32,070 nt of DNA from an uncultured bacterium (GTDB taxonomy: Bacteria > Cyanobacteriota > Vampirovibrionia > Obscuribacterales > Obscuribacteraceae), in assembly GCA_903835185.1 (NCBI GenBank), contig CAILLX010000038.1:1-32070 (forward strand), read 5' to 3'. Position 1 is the first letter of the stretch. Each line of letters starts with the position of its first letter. The translations under genes and the position numbers were made by a program. The notes beneath the pieces were generated by a model. That model did no database searches, was not told the origin of the DNA, and saw nothing but the letters and a program-made list of their open reading frames with translations. Positions 25,434 through 32,070 of this stretch are shown here, piece by piece.

Positions 25434-25691
25434 GTGCAAGTTGTTAACTGGTTTTTCCGCAGAAAAGATGAATCGGTCCGGTCACAGGCCAAGGATCGCA
25501 TGCGGTTGATGCTTATTCACGATCGTCTGGAACTTCCTGCCGATCGCCTGTCAAGCTTAGAAGAGGAGCTTATCGCTGTCGTCTCGCGTTATTTTGATAT
25601 AGATAGGCAGACAACCCGTTTTGATCTGCAACAATATGAGCGTAGAGCGGCATTGATTGCCAACTTCCCATTATTGCGTTCCAAGTGTTGA
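25434..25691 (+). CDS. minE: Cell-division topological specificity factor MinE
   Basis: This 85-residue protein matches MinE in length and layout. The N-terminal amphipathic, membrane-contacting part is VVNWFFRRKDESVRS. The MinD-interacting segment is AKDRMRLMLIHDRLEL, followed by a C-terminal dimerisation domain containing LEEELIAVVSRYFDID. The start is GTG at 25434, supported by GGGAGGAGCT immediately upstream. It overlaps the start of rodA. It stimulates MinD ATPase and confines MinCD away from midcell. Confidence 0.95.
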   Translation: MQVVNWFFRRKDESVRSQAKDRMRLMLIHDRLELPADRLSSLEEELIAVVSRYFDIDRQTTRFDLQQYERRAALIANFPLLRSKC

Positions 25692-26986
25692 GCTCACCTG
25701 AATCACTATCTAGTCGCCTGAATTACTTTCGCCAAGTGCCACAGATTCTCCTTGGTATGGACTGGTATTTGGCAGCGGCCACCAGCTTCCTGGTGGCCGT
25801 GGGACTGTCTACGCTCAAGTATGCCGGTCAAGGCGGCATGTTCTATGACAGGCAGCTTGAATTTCTCTGGGTCGGAGTTGCTGCCCTGGTAATCTTCTGG
25901 CGCATACCATATGTTTTTTGGACACAGAAGGTCGTTGTGCCTGTCTTGTATGGCATCAACCTCGCTCTCCTCCTGGCTGTAATGATGCGCGGACACGCAG
26001 CGCTAGGGGCCCAACGGTGGCTGGCGCTAGGTCCCATCACATTGCAACCTTCTGAAATTGCTAAGATGGTTGTTATTTTTACACTGGCTGCATGGTTTCG
26101 CAGCAATCCAATCAGGAGCTTCTTTGACATCTTCAAAGCTTTGTTTATCATGCTTCCGCCGGCAGTGCTTGTCTTTAAGCAGCCAGATCTCGGCACTTCG
26201 CTTACTTTTGGAGCAGTCTTCCTGGCAATGATCTTCTGGTCCGGCGCCACAGTTGTCGACATTGTTGTGCTTGCTTCGCCTGTGGTCAGCCTTGTCCTCA
26301 ATGCCATTTCTGTCAACGCCTGGCTTATTTTTGTTGGCGTACTAGGTACGGTGCTGGCCATCTCATGGCGCAGGCGGAGCTGGTCGCTTCTGCTTCGCCT
26401 GGCAATGTGTGCTGTAGTAGTTACTGCCAACATAGGCGTAGGTGAACTCAGACCGCATCTCTGGGGAATGCTCAAGGATTATCAGCAGAAACGTCTCACT
26501 AGTTTTGTCAATCCCTGGGAAGACCCACGCGGCTCCGGCTATCACATTCTGCAAAGTTTGATAGCTATAGGCAGCGGCGGTCTTGAAGGTAGCGGATTAG
26601 GGCATGGCAACCAGAGCCAGGGGGAGTTTATACCAGAGCGGCATACAGACTTCATCTTTGCTGTCATAGGAGAAGAGCTCGGCTTTCGCATCTCATGCCT
26701 TGTTATCTTGTCCTATGTCATAATCTGCGCCAGGGCCCTTGTAATTGCCTATCAGAGCCGACAGGAGCCATCAGGTAGCTTTGTCGCTATCGGAATAATG
26801 GCACTTTTCCTTTTTCATGTCTTTCTCAATATAGGCATGACTATGGGCATCATGCCGGTAGCAGGAGTCCCTTTACCTTTTATGAGTTATGGAGGGACAG
26901 CACTCATTATTGATCTCATCTGCATAGGACTGTTGCTGTCCGTCAGTTCTATGCATCCAGCCCCCAGGGAAGATGTCTGGAAATAG
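25685..26986 (+). CDS. rodA: SEDS peptidoglycan glycosyltransferase RodA
   Basis: This 433-residue polytopic membrane protein has about ten hydrophobic helices. It polymerises lipid II glycan strands during cell elongation with a class B PBP partner. SEDS-family signatures are LQPSEIAKM, FKQPDLGTSLTF, the extracytoplasmic HTDFIFAVIGEELGF and PLPFMSYGGTA near the C-terminus. RodA and not FtsW is preferred from these motifs and the minCDE neighbourhood. The GTG start at 25685 overlaps the minE stop by 7 bases, with TTG at 25688 as an alternative; either implies translational coupling. Operons linking minCDE with rodA occur in several phyla and tie division-site control to wall elongation. Confidence 0.93.
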   Translation: MLSSPESLSSRLNYFRQVPQILLGMDWYLAAATSFLVAVGLSTLKYAGQGGMFYDRQLEFLWVGVAALVIFWRIPYVFWTQKVVVPVLYGINLALLLAVMMRGHAALGAQRWLALGPITLQPSEIAKMVVIFTLAAWFRSNPIRSFFDIFKALFIMLPPAVLVFKQPDLGTSLTFGAVFLAMIFWSGATVVDIVVLASPVVSLVLNAISVNAWLIFVGVLGTVLAISWRRRSWSLLLRLAMCAVVVTANIGVGELRPHLWGMLKDYQQKRLTSFVNPWEDPRGSGYHILQSLIAIGSGGLEGSGLGHGNQSQGEFIPERHTDFIFAVIGEELGFRISCLVILSYVIICARALVIAYQSRQEPSGSFVAIGIMALFLFHVFLNIGMTMGIMPVAGVPLPFMSYGGTALIIDLICIGLLLSVSSMHPAPREDVWK

Positions 26987-27018
26987 TTGCAGCGTTAGGC
27001 GACATTAACCTGAATTCC

Positions 27019-27048
27019 TTGTTCAGGCGGACAGATTTCGCTTATACT
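27019..27048 (+). promoter_or_regulatory. Promoter of the tetR-efflux operon
   Basis: TTGTTC (27019-27024) and TATACT (27043-27048) are spaced 18 bases apart, and TATACT is a good -10 element. The predicted start point falls at about 27055, at the edge of the palindromic operator. An in-frame TTG start at 27019 for the regulator is therefore implausible. Confidence 0.55.
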
Positions 27049-27053
27049 CTTCC

Positions 27054-27073
27054 TGGACGGACGCGTCCGTCCA
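27054..27073. promoter_or_regulatory. Perfect 20-bp palindromic operator
   Basis: TGGACGGACGCGTCCGTCCA is a perfect palindrome directly downstream of the -10 box and 26 bases before the TetR start codon. The size and placement are those of TetR/AcrR-family operators, so the repressor probably blocks its own promoter and the downstream efflux genes. Confidence 0.7.
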
Positions 27074-27099
27074 CTCTTAACAACGGAGACATTCAAGAA

Positions 27100-27741
27100 A
27101 TGGCTATCGAGTCGATTGATACCGCCCAGCAACTCCTTCGGGTCTTCAGCACGCGCGAGGAGGAGATTCTCACAGAAGCCACCAGCACTTTTGCAAAGTC
27201 CGGATTTCGCTCGACAGATGTTCAGTTAATTGCAGACTCGCTCGGAATTGGCAAGGGCACTATATACAGAGCCTTTCCCACAAAACAACTCCTTTTCCTA
27301 GCCTGTGTTGATAGAGCCATGAGGCGACTCTTCACAAGGATGCAGAATGCTTCGCCACAAAGTGCTCATCCTCTCGAGCGCGTAAAAGCAGCCATCAAGG
27401 CCTACCTTGCCTTCTTCGATGAAAACCCTGAACTGCTCGAACTAATAATTCAAGAACGTTCAGAGTTTAAAGACAGATCTATGACAACCTATTTCGACTA
27501 TAGAAACCGCGCCATACAGCCATTGAATGACCAGTTGGCGGCCCTTATAGTCCAGGGCGAGGTTCGTCCGGTCAAACCAGAAGAGATTACTGACTTCATA
27601 AGCCAGCAACTATATGGCAAGCTCTTCACCCACTACTTTACCGGCAGCAAAGATTCTCTTGCCAAAGACGCCGATTACCTCATTGATCTGCTATTCCACG
27701 GATTTTTGACCAGGCGTCAAGCTGATCGCAACCAGACCTGA
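27100..27741 (+). CDS. TetR/AcrR-family transcriptional repressor
   Basis: This 213-residue regulator has an N-terminal helix-turn-helix in the TetR pattern: ILTEATSTFAKSGFRSTDVQ, then IADSLGIGKGTIYRAFPTKQLLF (recognition helix GKGTIYRAF). An all-helical ligand-binding and dimerisation domain follows. The ATG at 27100 follows GGAG at 11 bases and lies downstream of the promoter and palindrome. Upstream extension to 27019 would read through both. The gene is first in an operon with an EmrA-like adaptor (29-base gap), an EmrB-like exporter and a TolC-like protein. It most likely derepresses the pump when it binds a toxic ligand. Confidence 0.92.
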   Translation: MAIESIDTAQQLLRVFSTREEEILTEATSTFAKSGFRSTDVQLIADSLGIGKGTIYRAFPTKQLLFLACVDRAMRRLFTRMQNASPQSAHPLERVKAAIKAYLAFFDENPELLELIIQERSEFKDRSMTTYFDYRNRAIQPLNDQLAALIVQGEVRPVKPEEITDFISQQLYGKLFTHYFTGSKDSLAKDADYLIDLLFHGFLTRRQADRNQT

Positions 27742-27770
27742 CCCCACTTACCTCTGACTGCCACAACACA

Positions 27771-29081
27771 ATGAATCAAGACGAAAACATAGGAACTAAC
27801 AGAATGCTTGCAGTTGACGACAGACTGGCTGAAACAAATTTCGACTCAGCAACTTCGCTCCCGCCACGTAAGGTAAACAAAGTAGCAGTCACTACTGTGC
27901 TTCTGACCATATGTACAATGCTTGCCGGCGCAATCTGGTGGTATTACGCTCATGGACGTGAAGAAACAGACGATGCATACGTAGATGGACATATTACATA
28001 TATCAGTTCAAGAATATCTGGCACAGTCACTCTGGTGCTAGTAGATGAGCACCAGAGTGTAAAGAAGGAACAACTCCTTATTTTGCTTGATCCGCGTGAT
28101 CAACAGACAAAGGTAGACGAAGAGAAGGCCTCACTTGACGAAGCACAATACCAGGCGGTTGCAGCCCAATCCAAGATAGGACAGAGTTCTTTTTCAGCAC
28201 AGGGACAGACTGCGCAAGCAACAGGCGACATCAACTCTGGTCAGGCTGGTATTGCCGCCGCCAGACAATCAGTTTTGCAAGCAAGAGATCAAATAAGGCA
28301 GGCAAAGGCAAGACTGAGAGAGCTTGTGGCTCAGGAGGCTTATGCTCGCACCGACTTTGAGCGCTACAAAACTGTCTTCGAAGACAGGGCTGTCACCAGA
28401 CAACAATATGACAAGGCACAACAGAGCCTTCAGGTTGCCACCGCTCAGCGTGAGCAGTCGGAAGAGAATCTCAGGCAATGCCAAAAACTGGAACTCCAGG
28501 CACAATCCAGGGTGGAAGGAGCGCTAGCACAGCTGGACAAATCGAAAGGTACGCTGACTTCTGCCAAAGCTACTGTGGCACAGGGAAGAATAGATGAGCA
28601 ACAGTATCAAGCTATGCTTGCCTCTATGCAACGTCATAAAGCAGCCCTTAGCCAGGCTCAGTTGCAACTTTCCTACGCACAGATTTCAGCTCCTGTTGAT
28701 GGACGAATTGGTAAGAAATCAGTGGAGATTGGACAGCGAGTTGAGCCCGGGCAAACACTAATGTCGGTGGTGCAGAACGAATTTTGGATCATGGCTAACT
28801 TCAAAGAGACTCAGGTTGGCAAAATGCACGTCGGGCAAGTGGCTGAGATCAAGATCGATACATTCCCTGATCACACATTTAGAGGACGGGTAAGTAGTCT
28901 ATCCCCGGCATCTGGAGCCAAATTCAGCATGCTTCCACCAGACAATGCAACAGGAAATTTCACCAAGATTGTCCAGCGCATCCCGGTCAAGATAGTTTTT
29001 GACAAGCAGACTTTAGGCACCTATCCAACACAGATTGCACCTGGCATGTCCTGTCTTGTAACAGTAATCGTGAACAAGTAA
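27771..29081 (+). CDS. EmrA/HlyD-family membrane fusion protein
   Basis: This is a 436-residue periplasmic adaptor anchored by one N-terminal helix (about residues 38-58). The EmrA-type signature TDDAYVDGH follows, then ISSRISGTV...VDEHQSVKKEQLLILLDPRD (first lipoyl half). A long Gln/Ala-rich coiled-coil hairpin (about 110-290) comes next, then AQISAPVDGRIGKKSVEIGQ (second lipoyl half, about 306). The beta-barrel contains FWIMANFKETQVGKMHVGQ and IKIDTFPDHTFRGRVSSLSP. It links the MFS pump to the outer-membrane channel. The ATG at 27771 lacks a clear ribosome-binding site; the in-frame ATG at 27804 with AGGA upstream is an alternative that keeps all domains. Confidence 0.92.
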   Translation: MNQDENIGTNRMLAVDDRLAETNFDSATSLPPRKVNKVAVTTVLLTICTMLAGAIWWYYAHGREETDDAYVDGHITYISSRISGTVTLVLVDEHQSVKKEQLLILLDPRDQQTKVDEEKASLDEAQYQAVAAQSKIGQSSFSAQGQTAQATGDINSGQAGIAAARQSVLQARDQIRQAKARLRELVAQEAYARTDFERYKTVFEDRAVTRQQYDKAQQSLQVATAQREQSEENLRQCQKLELQAQSRVEGALAQLDKSKGTLTSAKATVAQGRIDEQQYQAMLASMQRHKAALSQAQLQLSYAQISAPVDGRIGKKSVEIGQRVEPGQTLMSVVQNEFWIMANFKETQVGKMHVGQVAEIKIDTFPDHTFRGRVSSLSPASGAKFSMLPPDNATGNFTKIVQRIPVKIVFDKQTLGTYPTQIAPGMSCLVTVIVNK

Positions 29082-29089
29082 CAAGTGCA

Positions 29090-30673
29090 ATGAACGGTTA
29101 TCAGAAAGCGCTAGAGAAAAAGATTGCTGAACATGGAGAAATCATCCGCTGGTTGATTGCGGTGGCAGTGTCGCTTGGCGCATTGCTGGAAGTCATCGAT
29201 ACAAGCATTGTTAATGTCGCTCTACCGCATATTCAAGGCAACCTGGGAGCAACACTGAGCGAAGTTGGCTGGGTAATCACTGCCTATGCCATTGCCAACA
29301 CAATCATGATTCCGCTTAGCGCTTGGCTTGGTGTTGCTTTTGGCAAAAAGAATTACTTTGTTTTTTCTATGATTGGGTTTACATTAGCCTCAATTTTGTG
29401 CGGCATGTCAACCAACCTCCTGATGATTGTCTTTGCTCGTCTGCTGCAAGGTCTATTTGGAGGCGGATTGCTCGCAAAGGCCCAGGCCATACTTTTTGAA
29501 TCATTTCCCAAACATCTGCAAGGGCATGCCCAGGCACTCTTTGGTGTGTGCGTCATTGTTGGACCAATTATTGGTCCAACATTAGGCGGCTATTTGACAG
29601 ATACATTTGACTGGCGCTGGATATTTTTCATCAACATTCCTTTTGGCATTCTGGCAACTTTGATGTGTCTTTATGCTCTTCCCGACGATGTTCCTGGCGA
29701 CACGTCTAAAGCAAACGTAGATTGGCTGGGAATCTGTCTTCTTGTTATCGCAGTAGGATCGTTTCAATACGTACTTGAGAAAGGACAGGATGACGACTGG
29801 TTTTCTTCACCAACAATTATCGCTCTATCGATTGCAGCTGTATTTGGCTTTGTTCTCTTCCTGGTGCAGGAGTTGACCACAGATAAGCCGGCAGTGCAGC
29901 TTAAAGTATTGCGGCATCGAGCCATTGCTGGTGGCTCTCTCTTCTCACTTATCATGGGCATGACTCTGTATGGAAGTATGTTTACAATACCAACCTTTGT
30001 GCAGACTCTTCTTGGCTTTACTGCCATGCAAAGCGGGCTGCTGCAGCTTCCCGGCTCACTTGCCTGTGGCTTGCTAATGCCGCTGTCCAGCTTTTGTTGC
30101 AAAATATTCGATGCCCGCCTGCTCGTTGGCTTTGGCACTGTTTTGATGGCCTGGGTTATGTTCCAGCTCACGGCTATTAACCTGGACACAAGTGTCGACT
30201 ACTTCATCTGGCCACTTATCGTCAGGGGAGTGGCTATGGTGTTTATGTATATGCCGTTGACAATGGCGACACTGGGAAACTGTCCAACAAATGAAGTTGC
30301 TGAAGCATCGGGATTCTTTAACCTGGCAAGACAGCTCGGAGGTAGTATCGGCATTGCTGCAATTACCACAATGCTTGCAAGACGCATTGAATTTCATAGA
30401 GTCGTCCTCATAGAGAAAGTCACGCCCTTTAATCAGGCAGCTGTCGAGACAATGAACAGTTTTGCAGCGTTCTTCAAGGGGCACGGCGCATCGCCACATG
30501 ACGCAGCATTTGGTGCCAAAATGTTAGCGCACGGTGAGCTGCTCAGGCAGGCGTCTGTTCTTTCTTATGAGGACATTTCATGGCTAGTAGGTGTCATTTT
30601 GTGCGGCAGTCTGGTACTTCTCTTTCTTCTTGATTCGGGACGGAAGAGCAGTGCTTCGCTGGCAGCCCATTGA
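29090..30673 (+). CDS. EmrB/QacA-type (DHA2) MFS multidrug transporter
   Basis: This 527-residue proton-coupled exporter has about 14 hydrophobic segments, the DHA2 layout. Helix 1 contains LEVIDTSIVNVALPHIQGNL (the DHA2 D1-type motif), with VGWVITAYAIANTIMIPLS following. ARLLQGLFGGGLL leads into the antiporter motif C region GVCVIVGPIIGPTLGGYLTD, followed by FDWRWIFFINIPFG. The second half includes a conserved Gly-rich helix (ASGFFNLARQLGGSIGIA). It starts 8 bases after the adaptor stop and works as a tripartite pump with the adaptor and the TolC-like protein. The substrate is unknown. The family exports hydrophobic drugs and uncouplers. Confidence 0.93.
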   Translation: MNGYQKALEKKIAEHGEIIRWLIAVAVSLGALLEVIDTSIVNVALPHIQGNLGATLSEVGWVITAYAIANTIMIPLSAWLGVAFGKKNYFVFSMIGFTLASILCGMSTNLLMIVFARLLQGLFGGGLLAKAQAILFESFPKHLQGHAQALFGVCVIVGPIIGPTLGGYLTDTFDWRWIFFINIPFGILATLMCLYALPDDVPGDTSKANVDWLGICLLVIAVGSFQYVLEKGQDDDWFSSPTIIALSIAAVFGFVLFLVQELTTDKPAVQLKVLRHRAIAGGSLFSLIMGMTLYGSMFTIPTFVQTLLGFTAMQSGLLQLPGSLACGLLMPLSSFCCKIFDARLLVGFGTVLMAWVMFQLTAINLDTSVDYFIWPLIVRGVAMVFMYMPLTMATLGNCPTNEVAEASGFFNLARQLGGSIGIAAITTMLARRIEFHRVVLIEKVTPFNQAAVETMNSFAAFFKGHGASPHDAAFGAKMLAHGELLRQASVLSYEDISWLVGVILCGSLVLLFLLDSGRKSSASLAAH

Positions 30674-30700
30674 CAAATTTAGATATTACAGGAGACCTTA

Positions 30701-31954
30701 ATGAAGAAGATGGACAGGCTGTGGGCCACAACAACAGCCGCCTTATACCTGCTAACAATATGGGGATCATTGACAGCTAGCGCGCAATCGCTTGCTCCGC
30801 TCAATTACAACCCGCCAGCTTCCCTGTCATCATTGCCGCTCAAGCAGAGCAGCAACAAGCAGATAATCGGCTCTGCATCGGCACCGGTTCTCAACCAACC
30901 GGCTACTACACAGGCAGCCCCAGCGCAAGCAGCCAAATTGCCAGGAAAGCTGCGCTCTGGCAAAAAAGAGCCTTACTCTCAAGAAAAGCAGATTCAAGCT
31001 AATCCAACCCCAATTGGCTCCTCTTCTGTCCTGCCGATAGAGCAGCAACTCTTCCCCGCCCCGCTACCAGCGGACCTGCCAGATGCCGCTATTACCATAC
31101 CGCAGCCAATTCTGAAAGCACTTATATCAGTGGATCGTCGCTTGAGCCCGCTTCGTTTGGAAGCATCTTTTTCTGAGCAGGTCGCCTTACGCGATATCCT
31201 GCTGGTTGCTATGAAAGACAACCTGGACATACTAGATACGCATGCAACTGCTGAAATTCGCAAATACTCTTACCTGCAATCACTGAGCAAATTTCTACCT
31301 GACGCTCTCGTCGGCTACAGCCTGATAGGAGCTCATGGCGACATAAAGACTCCTGGCGCCATGTTCGGAGGCAGTCAGGGCGTAACCACATTAAGAATCA
31401 ATAGCCCCTTTACAATCGCCAATGCTGGCTTCCGCTACAAAGCCTACCAAGGCGGTGCTGTTGTCTTTGGGGCTATACAGCACAAGCACCAGCTGCGGGC
31501 AGCCAGGGAACAACTCGCAGGTACCCTTAACGATACGTTGCTAAAAGCTGCCCAGAGCTATTACAACCTCCTGCTCAATGAGGCGCTTCTACAAATACGA
31601 GTCAAAGCTGTCGAGACCTCAGAAGAGCAGCTCAACCAGAACACAAACCTTGAGGCAAATGGACTGGCAACCAATCTCGATATACTTCAGGCTCGCACTC
31701 AGCTCGCTCGCGATCGACAGAACCTTCTGGAGCAGCAGAGCGCCAGGCGCGTAGCAGCAATCCAACTAGCCCACACTCTCAACATCAGTCTCGCTCAAGA
31801 TCTCGTATGTGCTGAACGCACTATCCGCAAAGCCAGACTGATATCTCGTGATCTGTCCATATCCAATCTTCTCAACACAGCTGTCGATCATCGGCCGGAG
31901 CTCAAACAGTATGAAGAGCTGCGCAAAGCTGGGGGTTGTCCCGTTTTTAGTTGA
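30701..31954 (+). CDS. TolC-like outer-membrane efflux protein, C-terminus truncated
   Basis: The frame encodes 417 residues. A signal peptide (about 1-28, ending ASA) is followed by a Pro/Ala/Gln-rich stretch of about 110 residues. The first outer-membrane efflux domain contains EQVALRDILLVAMKDNLDIL, LNDTLLKAAQSYYNLLLNEA and NGLATNLDILQARTQLA. A second domain begins with LNTAVDHRPELKQYEELRKA, then the frame ends abruptly in GGCPVFS. A full TolC-type protein needs the second half (another 150-200 residues), so this copy cannot form a normal trimeric channel as it stands. AGGAG lies 7 bases upstream of the ATG. The most likely cause is an insertion near 31930; an assembly junction is the alternative. 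The EmrAB-like genes upstream are intact. Confidence 0.85.
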   Translation: MKKMDRLWATTTAALYLLTIWGSLTASAQSLAPLNYNPPASLSSLPLKQSSNKQIIGSASAPVLNQPATTQAAPAQAAKLPGKLRSGKKEPYSQEKQIQANPTPIGSSSVLPIEQQLFPAPLPADLPDAAITIPQPILKALISVDRRLSPLRLEASFSEQVALRDILLVAMKDNLDILDTHATAEIRKYSYLQSLSKFLPDALVGYSLIGAHGDIKTPGAMFGGSQGVTTLRINSPFTIANAGFRYKAYQGGAVVFGAIQHKHQLRAAREQLAGTLNDTLLKAAQSYYNLLLNEALLQIRVKAVETSEEQLNQNTNLEANGLATNLDILQARTQLARDRQNLLEQQSARRVAAIQLAHTLNISLAQDLVCAERTIRKARLISRDLSISNLLNTAVDHRPELKQYEELRKAGGCPVFS

Positions 31955-32070
31955 AATTGGCAATCCCTGTCTTGGTGCGGATTTGAACTGAGTGTATCAT
32001 GCTGCTTGTTTTGTTTTGTTGATTTTTTTGGGATTTAATTTTGTTGTTTTGCTGTTGAATATTTGGTCCG
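31930..32070. mobile_element. Possible end of an inserted element disrupting the tolC-like gene
   Basis: From about 31930 the sequence changes character. It begins GGGGGTTGTCCCGTTTTTAG and becomes strongly T/G-rich with no open frame related to TolC. Terminal sequences beginning GGGG and followed by short non-coding leaders are common in insertion sequences. No transposase is visible before the window edge and the family is not recognised, so this is an inference. Confidence 0.35.

Noticed and set aside
25843..26475. 210-residue minus-strand frame
   Set aside because: It is antisense to rodA, whose family motifs are conserved; composition is Thr/Ser/Arg-rich without domain features.
27019..27099. 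TTG start extending the TetR regulator by 27 residues
   Set aside because: The extension would cover the -10 box and the palindromic operator; the ATG at 27100 has a GGAG and fits the family N-terminus.

Overview
The window looks like chromosomal DNA from a diderm (Gram-negative-type) bacterium. The evidence is a TolC/HlyD/MFS efflux operon, signal peptides on several secreted proteins and a minCDE-rodA operon. Giant secreted beta-repeat proteins, FecR-like domains, Tad-type pseudopilins and moderate GC would fit a non-photosynthetic Cyanobacteriota lineage (Melainabacteria/Obscuribacterales-like). That placement is an inference from gene content and could not be tested here.

Region 1 (1-1239) is the right part of an IS21-family element: the tail of istA, a complete istB, two strong hairpins and repeated terminal sequences. 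It appears to have inserted into and truncated a small gene (1240-1615, minus strand). That gene is a paralog of an intact gene at 13156-13596. A non-coding stretch of about 1 kb follows.

Region 2 (2611-17116) is the accessory core. A 3485-residue secreted protein has about ten degenerate repeats of about 215 residues, a Cys/Asp/Ser/Gly-rich segment, a long proline-rich linker and two C-terminal FecR-like segments. Downstream on the same strand are the small paralog-family protein, a secreted TPR protein, a TadE-like pseudopilin, a TadG-like protein with a von Willebrand A domain, and a second TadE-like protein. The last four are tightly packed. The arrangement suggests a cell-surface or pilus-linked assembly module without its own secretion motor in the window.

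Region 3 (17370-23346) is mixed: a thioredoxin-fold protein lacking CXXC, a 140-bp imperfect inverted repeat, nagA, a coiled-coil protein, a secreted protein with four 22-residue repeats, a MeaB-type GTPase, a remnant of a short-chain dehydrogenase, and an APC amino-acid permease.

Region 4 (23597-26986) is a minC-minD-minE-rodA operon behind a good sigma-70-type promoter. It couples division-site selection to cell-wall elongation.

Region 5 (27019-31954) is a drug-efflux operon: a TetR repressor with a perfect 20-bp palindromic operator on its own promoter, then an EmrA-like adaptor, an EmrB-like 14-TM transporter and a TolC-like outer-membrane gene. The TolC-like gene loses its second half at an abrupt junction near 31930, probably another insertion. 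No tRNA, rRNA or CRISPR array was seen.
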